This document shows positions 1 through 7,963 of a stretch of 64,000 bases of DNA, piece after piece. Position 1 is the stretch's first letter. Each line of letters begins with the position of its first letter. The notes below the pieces were generated by a model that was given only the letters and a program-made list of their open reading frames with translations, made no database searches and was not told where the DNA came from. A program made the position numbers and the translations under genes. This stretch comes from Oharaeibacter diazotrophicus. GTDB lineage: Bacteria > Pseudomonadota > Alphaproteobacteria > Rhizobiales > Pleomorphomonadaceae. Location: positions 496,001 to 560,000 of the forward strand of contig NZ_SNXY01000006.1 in NCBI RefSeq assembly GCF_004362745.1, in the 5' to 3' direction.

Positions 1-917
1 TCGCTCATGCCGAGCGCCTCGTAGAGCGGCCGGCCGGTGCGCGCCGTCCACTCGGCATGGAGCGACGCCTTCAGCGCCTCGCCGGCGGTGAGCCCGTGGC
101 GCAGGGTCTGAAACCGATGCGGCCCGATGTCGCCGTACTTGAGGATCCGTCGATAGAGCGATGGCACCGCTGCGAAAAGCGTCGCGTCGACCGCTTCGAG
201 GAGGTCGGGCCAGAGCGCGGGCGGGCGCTCGCCGTCGGCGAGGTGGACGATGGCGGTGGCGCCGCGGGTCCAGGGATCCATCAGGCCGGCGCCGAGCGTG
301 TAGGTCCAGTTGAACGCGCCGGCGTGGAACAGCCGGTCGGTCTCGGCGAGGCCGTACCAGCCCTCCAGCATCGGCGCCCGGCCGAGCACGACGCGCTGGG
401 CGTGGACGACGCCCTTCGGCCGGCCGGAGGTGCCGGAGGTGTAGACCTGGAAGGCCGGGTCCTCGGCGTCGGTGTCGGCGAAGTCGGCGCGCGGGCCGGC
501 GGCGAGCCGCTCCAGCGCCGCACCGGCCACCACGATCACCCCCTGCCGCGCCGCCGGCACGGGGCCGGAGCCGTCGGCGAGCACGAGGCGGGCGCCGCTG
601 TCGGCGAGGATGGTCTCGACCTCTGCGGCGGTGAGCTGCACCGAGGTCGGGATCGGCACGAGGCCGGCGGCGATCGCGCCGAAGAACAGCATGGGGAACA
701 ACGGCGTGCTGCCGACGCGCAGCAGCACGCGGCTGCCGCGCGGCAGGCCGTAGGCCGCCAGCGCTCCGGAGGTCCCGGCCACCGCGGCGGCGACGTCCGC
801 GTAGGTCCAGCGCTCGAGGATGCGCCCGTCGGGGCCGCCGGCGACGATCAGGGCCGGATGGCCGGCCCGTTCGGCGGCACGGGCGAGGACGTGGGCGGCG
901 AGATTGAAGCGGGCCAT
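1..917 (-). CDS. AMP-dependent acyl-CoA synthetase/ligase, C-terminus cut by window edge
   Basis: Begins at the ATG complementary to 915-917 and runs off the left edge, so about 305 N-terminal residues are visible. The family activates a carboxylic acid with ATP to an acyl-adenylate and transfers it to CoA. The AMP-binding P-loop YTSGTSGRPKG is at about residues 159-169, followed by the expected GVVHAQR stretch. The cut lies in the region where the ALGMSE segment begins, so the adenine-binding and C-terminal lid domains are missing here only because of the window boundary. Length and start fit benzoate/2-aminobenzoate or short-chain acyl-CoA ligases. The substrate cannot be read from this part. 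Confidence 0.85.
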   Translation of the reverse strand, partial: MARFNLAAHVLARAAERAGHPALIVAGGPDGRILERWTYADVAAAVAGTSGALAAYGLPRGSRVLLRVGSTPLFPMLFFGAIAAGLVPIPTSVQLTAAEVETILADSGARLVLADGSGPVPAARQGVIVVAGAALERLAAGPRADFADTDAEDPAFQVYTSGTSGRPKGVVHAQRVVLGRAPMLEGWYGLAETDRLFHAGAFNWTYTLGAGLMDPWTRGATAIVHLADGERPPALWPDLLEAVDATLFAAVPSLYRRILKYGDIGPHRFQTLRHGLTAGEALKASLHAEWTARTGRPLYEALGMS

Positions 918-1092
918 CGGCGGGATCCTCCGGTCGCCCCGGGTGTGACCGATGGGAGCGCCCGACGGCAAGACGCCATTGGTCGCGCGGGAACAAACGC
1001 GGCCGCGCCCTCGTTCCAGCAATGGCGCTCGGCGGCGAAAGCCCGCGCGCCGGTGGTTCCCGGGGGAACCCGCGACGAGGGGAATGCGGACG

Positions 1093-1266
1093 ATGCTGAA
1101 GTGGGCGCTGATCTTCCTGGTGATCTCCATCGTGGCCGGCGTATTCGGCTTCACCGGTGTCTCGGCCGTGGCCGGGCGGATCGCGCGACTGCTGTTCGCG
1201 CTGTTCCTGGCGATCTTCCTGGTGCTCCTGGTGCTGGCACTGATGGCCGGCGAGGCGTTGTTCTGA
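1093..1266 (+). CDS. DUF1328 (YtjA-type) small membrane protein
   Basis: A 57-residue protein made almost entirely of two hydrophobic helices, starting [16 protein letters not shown], which matches the DUF1328/YtjA family of small inner-membrane proteins of unknown function. I chose the ATG at 1093 because GAGGGG lies 8-9 nt upstream. The in-frame ATG at 1084 has that Shine-Dalgarno almost abutting it, and the still earlier start gives an arginine-rich leader absent from the family. These proteins are often linked to general stress regulons in alphaproteobacteria, but nothing in the sequence shows that here. Confidence 0.85.
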   Translation: MLKWALIFLVISIVAGVFGFTGVSAVAGRIARLLFALFLAIFLVLLVLALMAGEALF

Positions 1267-1399
1267 CGGCCGCCCGCGGCGCCGGCGTGTCGGCGCCATG
1301 CCCCGCTTGGGGCTGTATCGTTCAACCCCCTTCGTAGTATTGCTGAGCGGGGGACGATTCGGGTGGACTGGCGCCGCCGTTGTCGGATGTATTCGGGGC

Positions 1400-1585
1400 A
1401 TGGACGGGCTGACGGAATCGGAGCGGAGGGCGCTCGCCTACATCGCCGAGGAGATGGCCGGGCTGGTGTTCGAGGAGGAGATCCTCGACCGGCTCGAGAG
1501 CCTCGGCCTCGCCGTGCGGGCGTCCGACGACTGGTCCCTCACCGAGCGCGGCCTCGCCGTGCTCGCGGCCGCCGCCGCGTCGTGA
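1400..1585 (+). CDS. Small hypothetical protein
   Basis: A 61-residue acidic, helical protein starting MDGLTESERRALAYIAEEM and containing WSLTERGLAVL, which resembles the end of a winged-helix fold. No family is recognised. The ribosome-binding site is weak (only a GGGG just before the ATG). It stops 10 nt before the convergent stop of the cdsA-like gene. Codon third positions are strongly G/C, as in neighbouring genes, which favours real coding; the call remains uncertain because of its size. Confidence 0.5.
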   Translation: MDGLTESERRALAYIAEEMAGLVFEEEILDRLESLGLAVRASDDWSLTERGLAVLAAAAAS

Positions 1586-1595
1586 CGGCGCGGGG

Positions 1596-2540
1596 TCACA
1601 CCGTCCACCAGTAGCGGACGAGGTGGAAGAAGATCGGCGCGGCGAACACGACACTGTCGAGCCGGTCGAGCATGCCGCCGTGGCCCTCGATCATCCGGCC
1701 CCAGTCCTTGACGCCGCGGTCGCGCTTGATCGCCGACATCACGAGGCCGCCGAAGAAGCCCATGGCGCAGACCACCAGCGCCATCGCCGCGGCGTGGAGC
1801 GGCGCGAAGGGCGTGATCCACCACAGCGCCGTGCCGATCGCCACCGCACCGGCGACGCCGCCGACGAGGCCCTCCCACGTCTTCGACGGCGACAGCGACG
1901 GCGCCACCTTGCGCCGGCCGAACAGCTTGCCGGAGACGTATTGCAGCACGTCGGACGACTGCACCACCAGCACCAGCCAGGCGATCAGCATCAGGCCGCG
2001 GCCCTCGTAGCCGGGGATGTCGAGGGTGACGAGCGCCGGCACGTGGCCGACGCAGAACACCGCCACCATCACGCCCCACTGCATCTCGGCGACGCGCTCC
2101 ATGAAGCGGGTGGTGTCGCCGGACAGCGCCACGACGATCGGCAGCAGGAGGAAGACGTAGACCGGCACGAAGATCGAATAGAGCCCGTACCAGTCGATCC
2201 AGATCAGCCAGTATTGCACCGGCAGCACGACGAAGAAGGCGGCGGCGAGGGCGCGGTGGTCGCCGCGGCGGGTGTCGGTGAGGGTCAGGAACTCGCGCAG
2301 CGCCGCGAAGGAGGCGAAGGCGAACAACAGGATCACCCCGGCGCGGCCGAACAGGAAGGCGACGGCGAGCAGGCCGACCATCACCCACCACGCGTTGATG
2401 CGGGCGACGAGGTTCTCGATCGTCGGGCTCGGCCTGTCGCCGGCGCGGCGGGCGAGCACGGCGGCGACCGTGGAGGCGATCGCGAGCAGGCCGGCGAGGC
2501 CGGCGAACAGCGCGACCACCTCGCGCGTGGCGGACGTCAT
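1596..2540 (-). CDS. Phosphatidate cytidylyltransferase-like (CdsA/YnbB family)
   Basis: A 314-residue multi-pass membrane protein. The CDP-diglyceride synthase signature is present: SPSKTWEG at 217-224, SAIKRDRGVKDWG at 269-281, then HGG (287-289) and LDRLD (291-295). The family makes CDP-diacylglycerol from phosphatidate and CTP. Its closest architecture is E. coli YnbB rather than the housekeeping CdsA, and it lies downstream of a YnbA-like gene as in the ynb locus. The ATG overlaps the TGA of the acyltransferase gene by 4 nt (ATGA), so the three genes are almost certainly one operon. The actual lipid product is unknown. Confidence 0.88.
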   Translation of the reverse strand: MTSATREVVALFAGLAGLLAIASTVAAVLARRAGDRPSPTIENLVARINAWWVMVGLLAVAFLFGRAGVILLFAFASFAALREFLTLTDTRRGDHRALAAAFFVVLPVQYWLIWIDWYGLYSIFVPVYVFLLLPIVVALSGDTTRFMERVAEMQWGVMVAVFCVGHVPALVTLDIPGYEGRGLMLIAWLVLVVQSSDVLQYVSGKLFGRRKVAPSLSPSKTWEGLVGGVAGAVAIGTALWWITPFAPLHAAAMALVVCAMGFFGGLVMSAIKRDRGVKDWGRMIEGHGGMLDRLDSVVFAAPIFFHLVRYWWTV

Positions 2541-3175
2541 CGGTCGGTCTCCCGGGCGCGGAGGGCGACGAGCGCGGCGCGGGCGCGCTCGAGGAAGGCG
2601 TGGCGGTCCTCGCCGTCGGCGGGTGCGATCGGCTTGCCGAAGGTGACGGTGCAGAGGAGCGGCACCGGCAGCAGCGCGCCCTTCGGCAGCACGCGGTTGA
2701 GGTTCTCGATCCAGACCGGCACCAGCTCGACCTCGGGCCGCGCCGTCGCGACGTGCCAGAGCCCGGCCTTGAACGGCAGCAGCGGCGCGTCGGTCAGGTT
2801 GCGGGTGCCCTCGGGGAACAGGATCAGCGAGGCGCCGCCGTCGATCGCCGCGATCATGTCGGCGACCGGATCGCCGCGGCGGCGGGCCGGGTCGCGCTCG
2901 ATCAGCACGGCGTCGAAGACGTCGCGGCCGAGGAAGCGGCGGACGGCGTCGCGGTCCCAGTAGTCGGCGCCGGCGACCGGGCGGGTGCGCCGGCGCAACG
3001 CGGCGGGGATCACCGACCACACCAGCACGAAGTCGCCGTGGCTGGCGTGGTTGGCGAAGTAGATCCGTGGCCGGGCCGACGGCAGGCAGCCGCGCCAGTC
3101 GCCGCGGACGCCCGTGACGACCCGCGCGAAGGCGGTGACCACCGCCCCCGCGAGGCGGGCGACGGGGCCCTTCAC
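2537..3175 (-). CDS. 1-acyl-sn-glycerol-3-phosphate acyltransferase (PlsC family)
   Basis: A 212-residue lysophosphatidate-type acyltransferase. The catalytic HX4D motif is NHASHGD (His43, Asp48) and the substrate-binding PEGTRN motif is at 121-126. I chose a GTG start at 3175 because it overlaps the TGA of the upstream ynbA-like gene (GTGA) and gives a normal family length; an ATG start at 3262 would add an unlike arginine-rich extension that lies inside the preceding gene. It is sandwiched between a CDP-alcohol phosphatidyltransferase and a CDP-diacylglycerol synthase, which suggests a dedicated phospholipid pathway: acylation, CDP activation, head-group transfer. Confidence 0.87.
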   Translation of the reverse strand: MKGPVARLAGAVVTAFARVVTGVRGDWRGCLPSARPRIYFANHASHGDFVLVWSVIPAALRRRTRPVAGADYWDRDAVRRFLGRDVFDAVLIERDPARRRGDPVADMIAAIDGGASLILFPEGTRNLTDAPLLPFKAGLWHVATARPEVELVPVWIENLNRVLPKGALLPVPLLCTVTFGKPIAPADGEDRHAFLERARAALVALRARETDR

Positions 3176-3783
3176 GACGACCTCGCGGGCGCGGCGAGCC
3201 CGGCGCGGACGCGGTTGACCGTCGTGACCACGGACAGCACGGCCATCGCCGGCATCGCCCACCAGATCCAGTCCGGCTGCGGCAGGCCGAGCCCGACCCA
3301 GGCGGCGAGCGCGCCGAAGGCGAGGGCGCGGTCGCTCTTGCCGAACGGGCCGTCGTAGCGTCGGGCGGTGCCGACCATCGGCGCCATCACGCCGGCATAT
3401 TCGGAGACGAGGGCCGAGACCACGGCCACCGCCACCGGCAGGGCGCCGAAGCCGGGCAGCACGGCGAAGGGCAGGGCGAGGGCGGCGTCGGCGACGACGT
3501 CGCAGAGCTCGTTGAGATAGGCGCCGAGGCGGCTCTGCTGGCCGAATTCGCGGGCGAGCATGCCGTCGACGGCGTTGAGCGCCATCCGCACGAACAGCCA
3601 GACCGGCACGGCGAGGAAGGCGGCGGCCGGCAGCGGCGCGGCGGCGAGGGCGACGCCGAGGGCGAGCGAGCCGGCGCAGGCGGCGAGCGTGATCTGGTTG
3701 GCGGTGACGCCGGCGGCGGCGAGGCGCCGGACCAGCGGACGCAGCAGCGCCTGGAAGCGCGGCTTCAGCGAGTAGAGGGTCAA
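3172..3783 (-). CDS. CDP-alcohol phosphatidyltransferase (YnbA-like)
   Basis: About 203 residues with five to six membrane helices. The CDP-alcohol motif is visible as D73-G74...A77-R78...G87...N91...D95. The third acidic position is Asn instead of the canonical Asp, which is also my recollection of E. coli YnbA (LNETGD). The start MTLYSLKPRFQALLRPLVRR matches YnbA closely and is read from a TTG at 3783; an ATG at 3870 would add 29 unlike residues. First gene of the three-gene operon with plsC-like and ynbB-like genes. The head-group substrate is unknown. Confidence 0.82.
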   Translation of the reverse strand: MTLYSLKPRFQALLRPLVRRLAAAGVTANQITLAACAGSLALGVALAAAPLPAAAFLAVPVWLFVRMALNAVDGMLAREFGQQSRLGAYLNELCDVVADAALALPFAVLPGFGALPVAVAVVSALVSEYAGVMAPMVGTARRYDGPFGKSDRALAFGALAAWVGLGLPQPDWIWWAMPAMAVLSVVTTVNRVRAGLAAPARSS

Positions 3784-3921
3784 GGAGAGGTCCCGTCCCG
3801 TCGGTGGCCGGCGCGGGGAGGGCCTCCCCGCGGCGTCGCCAGGATCGACGGAGACCGGCGGCGAACGCAACCGCCGTTACGGGACGGTCCGGCGCGGGAT
3901 CCGCGGCCGGGATCGCCCGCG

Positions 3922-4053
3922 TCAGTGCGCGGCGACGGGCGCCGCGTAGCCGCCGGCGACCTGCGCCTCGGCCGAATCGATCTGTCCGTAGGAGGCGATG
4001 GCGAAGGCGAACCAGGACAGGACCAGGGCGGAGAACACGGCGACGCGGGTCAT
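3922..4053 (-). CDS. Small predicted exported or membrane-anchored protein
   Basis: A 43-residue protein starting MTRVAVFSALVLSWFAFAIAS: one basic residue, a hydrophobic stretch of about 16 residues, then a short polar tail. It could be a cleaved secretion signal with a tiny mature peptide or a single-pass membrane protein. GGAG lies 7 nt before the ATG. It shares no recognisable domain. It precedes the lipid operon on the same strand but 138 nt away, so it may be separately transcribed. Confidence 0.5.
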   Translation of the reverse strand: MTRVAVFSALVLSWFAFAIASYGQIDSAEAQVAGGYAAPVAAH

Positions 4054-4273
4054 TTCAGGCTCCGGAGGAACGCGGCACGGAAGGCTTCCCGCAGGCGGAC
4101 GCCGGCGGGGGAACGGGGATCGTTCGGAAACGCGAGGATGCGAGGAAAGGTGGTCGTCTCCCGATCGCCGCACGCGACGGCGATCGATCGACTTTCTACA
4201 CGATCGTTCACGCCGCGTAATCCCTGACGAGGGCAAACGCGCATGGCCCCCGTTTGGTTTTCGGCGGGTGTGA

Positions 4274-5215
4274 TCAGTTCGCCGCACGCACCCTTTCGCG
4301 ATGGGCGGTGTAGAGCCCGCTCGCCGCGATGACGGCGATGCCGGCGATCGTCCAGGCGGTCGGCAGGATGCCGAACACCAGGTAGGAGAACAGGCAGGCG
4401 GTCGGCAGCTGCGTGTAGGAGAAGGGCGCGATCAGCGAGGCCGGCGCGCGCCGGTAGCCGAGCACGACGCAGACGTGACCGAGGGTCGAGAACAGGCCGC
4501 TCGCCAGGATGGCCGGCAGGTCGTCCAGGCTCGGCGTCACCCAGACGAAGGGCATCGCCACCGAGAGCACCAGCAGCCCGACTACCGACGACCACACCAG
4601 CGTGGTTTCCGGCGCATCGGCCGGCATCTTGCGCGTCAGCACGGTGCCGAAGGCACCGACCGCCGCCGACAGGATCGGCAGCAGCGCGGCGAATTGGAAC
4701 GCGTCCGAGCCCGGCCGCACGATCAGCATCACCCCGCAGAAGCCGACCAGCCCGGCCATCCAGCGCCGCATCCCCACCGTCTCGCCGAGCAGCGGGATCG
4801 ACAGCGCCGTCACGAACAGCGGCGACAGGAAGGCGATCGCGGTGTTCTCCGCCACCGGCAGGCTGCCCAGCCCGACGATGAACAGCGCTCCGGCCCCCGC
4901 CAGCGCCGCCCCGCGCGTCACCTGCAGCCCGCGCGCCCGCGCCACCAGCCCGGTCGGGCCGCGGGTGACCAGCACCAGCGGCACCATCAGCGAGGCGAAC
5001 AGCAGGAAGCGCAGGAAGGTGATCTCGATGCCGTGCAGCGTGTCCGCCAGCGTCTTCGCCGCGATGTCGCCGGCGCAGAAGAACACGGTGGAGGCGACGA
5101 TGAACGCGATCGCCGGCAGCGTTCCGGTGGGAACGGCCGGCGCGGCGAGGCGCGGAACGGACGGCAGAACGGGGGCGACGTCGGCCGTGGCGGCGGCCGC
5201 GGAGGGAGGGCTCAT
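4274..5215 (-). CDS. DMT-superfamily (EamA) transporter
   Basis: A 313-residue inner-membrane protein with about ten hydrophobic helices in two repeated EamA halves (first half with SLPVAENTAIAFLSPLFV, second with YRRAPASLIAPFSY), after a 30-residue Ala/Pro-rich N-terminal tail. Such proteins export or import small metabolites; the substrate cannot be read from the sequence. The gene stands alone. A LacI-like palindrome lies 18-31 nt upstream of its start, which may regulate it. Confidence 0.85.
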   Translation of the reverse strand: MSPPSAAAATADVAPVLPSVPRLAAPAVPTGTLPAIAFIVASTVFFCAGDIAAKTLADTLHGIEITFLRFLLFASLMVPLVLVTRGPTGLVARARGLQVTRGAALAGAGALFIVGLGSLPVAENTAIAFLSPLFVTALSIPLLGETVGMRRWMAGLVGFCGVMLIVRPGSDAFQFAALLPILSAAVGAFGTVLTRKMPADAPETTLVWSSVVGLLVLSVAMPFVWVTPSLDDLPAILASGLFSTLGHVCVVLGYRRAPASLIAPFSYTQLPTACLFSYLVFGILPTAWTIAGIAVIAASGLYTAHRERVRAAN

Positions 5216-5232
5216 GGCGGGGAGACCGTGAC

Positions 5233-5246
5233 TTGAAACGCTTCAA
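5233..5246. promoter_or_regulatory. Palindrome resembling a LacI-family operator
   Basis: TTGAAACGCTTCAA has 5-nt perfect arms around a central CG, the hallmark of LacI/GalR-type operators. It lies 18 nt upstream of the DMT transporter ATG on the minus strand, a position where a repressor would block transcription or translation start. No LacI-family gene is in the window. The match is by eye only. Confidence 0.35.
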
Positions 5247-5556
5247 TCTTGTACGCCGATCCGTGGCGGATCCAAGGCCGAATCGCTCCGGCGAACCGCC
5301 CCCCAGTCATGCGCGGTCGGCATGACACTTTACGGATCCTGCCAACCCTTTGTTTACGGTCGGTTACGGCAGCGCGGGCGGAACGGTCGCGGCCTGCGTC
5401 GGTCTGGTCCGACAATCGGCGCAATTGCGCCTAAGATGCAGGCAGTCCGCCGCCGCGCCGGGCAGTTCCGGCGAGGGGGCGGGAAACGTCGGGGCGGCCC
5501 GCGTGTTGGACACGCGGAGGCTTCCGCTTCCGCCATCCTCGTGCCCGGAGAACACC
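5247..5556. other. Intergenic region without recognised gene
   Basis: About 310 nt between the divergent DMT transporter and the proline-rich protein. It includes a somewhat AT-richer stretch around 5318-5370 (CTTTACGGATCC, CCTTTGTTTACGG) that could hold a promoter for the rightward gene. No conserved coding frame or strong hairpin was seen. Confidence 0.5.
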
Positions 5557-5886
5557 ATGGCCCAGGACAGAATGCCGCCGTCGGGCGGTTCACGCCCCAC
5601 GACGTGGATCCTCCTGCTGGTCGCGATCCTGATCGTGATCGCGCTCGTCTACCTGTTCGGCTACCAGCGCGGCGGGCCGCCGAATCCGCCGCCGCCGCCG
5701 GCTCCGACCACCACCGCGCCGCCGCCGGCCGCGACGACGCCTCCGCCCCCGCCGGCCGCCACCGAACCGGCGCCGCCGCCGGCCCCGGCCGCTCCGGCTC
5801 CGGCGACCCCCGCTCCGACCGAGCCGGCGCCCGCGACGCCGCCCGCCGGCGGCACCGGCACGACCCCGGGTACCACCACGCCCTGA
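5557..5886 (+). CDS. Membrane-anchored proline/alanine/threonine-rich protein
   Basis: A 109-residue protein: a short polar N-terminus, one membrane helix (WILLLVAILIVIALVYLF, about residues 15-32), then a low-complexity Pro/Ala/Thr tail of some 70 residues with poly-proline runs ending at the C-terminus. The topology suggests an inner-membrane anchor with a periplasmic or cytoplasmic extended linker. CGGAG lies 6 nt before the ATG at 5557. No catalytic domain is present. Low-complexity tails like this evolve fast, so homology cannot be judged. Confidence 0.7.
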   Translation: MAQDRMPPSGGSRPTTWILLLVAILIVIALVYLFGYQRGGPPNPPPPPAPTTTAPPPAATTPPPPPAATEPAPPPAPAAPAPATPAPTEPAPATPPAGGTGTTPGTTTP

Positions 5887-5899
5887 CGCCCGCCGCCGA

Positions 5900-5934
5900 C
5901 CGTGCCGGATCCGCCGCCCGCGGATCCGGCACGG
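5900..5934. terminator. Strong 15-bp hairpin after the proline-rich gene
   Basis: Perfect inverted repeat: 5900-5914 (CCGTGCCGGATCCGC) pairs with 5920-5934 around a 5-nt loop. It starts 14 nt after the stop codon. There is no T-run behind it, so it may be a factor-dependent terminator or a 3' RNA stabiliser. Confidence 0.5.
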
Positions 5935-6086
5935 TCCTCGCATGGCGACGGCGCCGGGCGGATTTTTCACGTGTGGCGCCGGAACAATTCCGCGCCAGGA
6001 ACGTTGATCCAGGTTTGTCCGAGGATTGATGCGCCGACGTCGCGCTGTCATCCTCGCCCGGAGGACGGATTCCGGGCGAGGTCGGC

Positions 6087-6749
6087 ATGGGCGTGTCGTT
6101 GGATGAGGGTCGTACACGGCTTCCCGCCGTCCTGCGTCGTCTCGGCGCCATCGTCCTCGTCGCCGGGCTCGGCTGCGCCACCGCGGAGGCGCCGGCGGCC
6201 GGCACGCCCGGCATCGTCGAGGGCGACAGTCTCGCCGACGGCGCCGCGGCACGGCCGATGCCTGCGTGGACCGCCTTCTGCCGGATCGACCCCGCCTCCT
6301 GCCGCGTCGATCCGAGCCAGCCGCGGTTGGTGGCGCTGACCGATCGGGTGCTGGAGACGATCCGCGCCGTCAACACAGCGGTCAACGCCCGCATCGTCGC
6401 CGTCACCGACCAGGACCACTGGGGCGTATCCGACCGCTGGGATTATCCCCGCGACGGCCGCGGGGACTGCGAGGACATCCAGATCGAGAAGCGCCGCGAA
6501 CTCGCCGCCTCCGGCCTGCCGGAGCGGGCGATGCGGATGGCCATGGTGATCAACCCGGAGGGCGAGGGCCACGCCGTCCTGCTGGTGCGCACCGACGCCG
6601 GCGACCTCGTGCTCGACAACCGCGTCGACGCCGTGCTGCCGTGGTACCGCACCGGCTACACCTGGGTGAAGCGCGAGGGCGACGGCGGCCGCGACTGGGT
6701 CTCCCTCGGCGGCGTCCGCGCCCCGGTCGAGACCGCCGCCGGCCCGTGA
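6087..6749 (+). CDS. Transglutaminase-like cysteine peptidase (BTLCP/DUF920)
   Basis: A 220-residue predicted exported protein with an N-terminal hydrophobic segment (about 19-33). The bacterial transglutaminase-like cysteine proteinase triad can be placed as Cys128 in GRGDCED, His162 in GEGHAVLL and Asp177 in LVLDN. The family (LapG-like) cuts surface proteins in the periplasm; LapG trims a biofilm adhesin under c-di-GMP control. No adhesin or LapD-like receptor lies nearby, so the substrate is unknown. It stands alone between a hairpin and a convergent gene. Confidence 0.85.
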   Translation: MGVSLDEGRTRLPAVLRRLGAIVLVAGLGCATAEAPAAGTPGIVEGDSLADGAAARPMPAWTAFCRIDPASCRVDPSQPRLVALTDRVLETIRAVNTAVNARIVAVTDQDHWGVSDRWDYPRDGRGDCEDIQIEKRRELAASGLPERAMRMAMVINPEGEGHAVLLVRTDAGDLVLDNRVDAVLPWYRTGYTWVKREGDGGRDWVSLGGVRAPVETAAGP

Positions 6750-6770
6750 GGGCAGAGGGTCGCCGTGGCG

Positions 6771-6789
6771 GATCCGGCGACGCCGGATC
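6771..6789. terminator. Short hairpin between convergent genes
   Basis: GATCCGGC (6771-6778) pairs with GCCGGATC (6782-6789) over a 3-nt loop, exactly between two convergent stop codons (6749 and 6796). It could end transcription from both sides, although no T-run follows. Confidence 0.4.
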
Positions 6790-6795
6790 GCGTCC

Positions 6796-7338
6796 TCACT
6801 TGATCCGGCAGGCGGTGACCGAGGTGACCTTGGTGGCGTAGCGCACCGCCGGATAGCCGTCGAAGAAGTCCGGGATCACGAAGGTGCCGGTGGCGCCGGG
6901 CGGGATCACCCCGACGGCCTCGAGATCGACGTCGATCAGGTTCATGTCCTGGGTGCGCACGGTGATGCCGGTCAGCACCCGGTCCGGGAAGACGTTGCGC
7001 ACGTCCCACAGGAACACGTTGAACTGCGACTGCCACGACGCGTTGGCCGCGCGCAGGGCCCGGAAGTCTGCCTTGTCGAGCGGGGCCCGCTCGCAGGACG
7101 CGTAGGCGGCGTAGCTGCCGTCGGCGCGCATGGCGTCGAGCGTGGCGGCGTCGCAGCGGTCGCGGCAGGCCTTCACGTGGTCGGCGAAGGGGAAGTAGTC
7201 GTCCGACGTCGGCGCATAGGGTTTCATGCAGCTCGAGAAGCACGCGGCCACCGGAGCGGCGGCCCACGCGGGCGACGGGACCAGGGCGAGGACGCCGACC
7301 GCGACGGCCACCGGGATCTGGAACACGCGCAGAACCAT
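6796..7338 (-). CDS. Conserved hypothetical secreted protein
   Basis: A 180-residue protein with a clear signal peptide (MVLRVFQIPVAVAVGVLALV...PAWA, cleavage near residue 26). The mature part has several cysteines (CFSSCMKPY, CRDRC, CERAP, TACRIK) likely to form disulfides in the periplasm. GGAGGAG lies 7 nt before the ATG at 7338, which decides the start over longer frames. The C-terminal part (VLTGITVRTQDMNLIDVDLEAV onward) is beta-rich. No family recognised. Confidence 0.7.
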   Translation of the reverse strand: MVLRVFQIPVAVAVGVLALVPSPAWAAAPVAACFSSCMKPYAPTSDDYFPFADHVKACRDRCDAATLDAMRADGSYAAYASCERAPLDKADFRALRAANASWQSQFNVFLWDVRNVFPDRVLTGITVRTQDMNLIDVDLEAVGVIPPGATGTFVIPDFFDGYPAVRYATKVTSVTACRIK

Positions 7339-7520
7339 CGTCTTTCTCCTCCACCGGCACGCGACGTCGCGCGCCCGCACGCTCGCGGGCCGGCACCTCC
7401 CCGCGCCGCCTTTCGCCAGAGATACGCGGGGAGGGGGCGGGCGGTTTCGTCGCCACGCACCACCTGCTGGAACGGCCTCGGGCCGGCGGATGCGTCGCCG
7501 CTCCGCCGGCCCGAGCCCGT

Positions 7521-7779
7521 CGACCCTCCCCACGAGCGGTAGGGTATGCGTATCAAGGACGCCGGCCGCGACTTTCTACCCTCCCCCTTGCGGGGAGGGT
7601 CGGCCCGCAGGGCCGGGGTGGGGTGGCGTCCACGGGCTCGACAGCGGTTGGGGCGTCGCGGCGATGGAAGCGAACCCCAACCCCGCCGGCCTCCGGCCGT
7701 CGACCCTCCCCGCAAGGGGGAGGGTAGGCGTTCCACCGTCGCCGGCCGCGCTTCTACCCTCCCCCTCGTGGGGGTGAGG
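7521..7779. repeat. Cluster of four REP/REPIN-like palindromes
   Basis: Four related C-rich/G-rich palindromes alternate in orientation: 7521-7546, 7576-7602, 7701-7727 and 7754-7779. The second and third are exact 27-nt reverse complements of each other. A 10-nt direct repeat GCCGGCCGCG precedes the second and fourth (7561 and 7741). The block fills the gap between the secreted-protein gene and glyS and contains no credible coding frame. Related C-rich palindromes recur near 43.5, 44.8 and 56.1 kb. Confidence 0.75.
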
Positions 7780-7906
7780 CGAAGCCGAACGCCGAGGAGG
7801 CCCTTGACTCCGAGGCAGGCAGGTCAACGCAGGCCGCCGCGGGTCGTGGCGTGTCGCCGGCCGCGCTCTTCCGGCCCGGCGCCGCGGGCGCCGGGCGTTC
7901 GACGCT

Positions 7907-7957
7907 CGAAACGCTCCACTGGAGCGTTTCGTCCGGACCGGCCGCGCCGGTCCGGAC
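7907..7957 (-). terminator. Double hairpin downstream of glyS
   Basis: Two back-to-back inverted repeats: 7907-7918 with 7920-7931 (CGAAACGCTCCA arm) and 7931-7942 with 7946-7957 (GTCCGGACCGGC arm). They lie directly after the glyS stop on the minus strand and probably end or protect the transcript. They lack a T-run, so the intrinsic-terminator reading is uncertain. Confidence 0.5.
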
Positions 7958-7963
7958 CGCGTC

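Noticed and set aside
57-1337. Long plus-strand open frame across the acyl-CoA ligase
   Set aside because: Antisense to a gene with clear AMP-binding motifs; its translation is low-complexity and crosses the DUF1328 gene in another frame.
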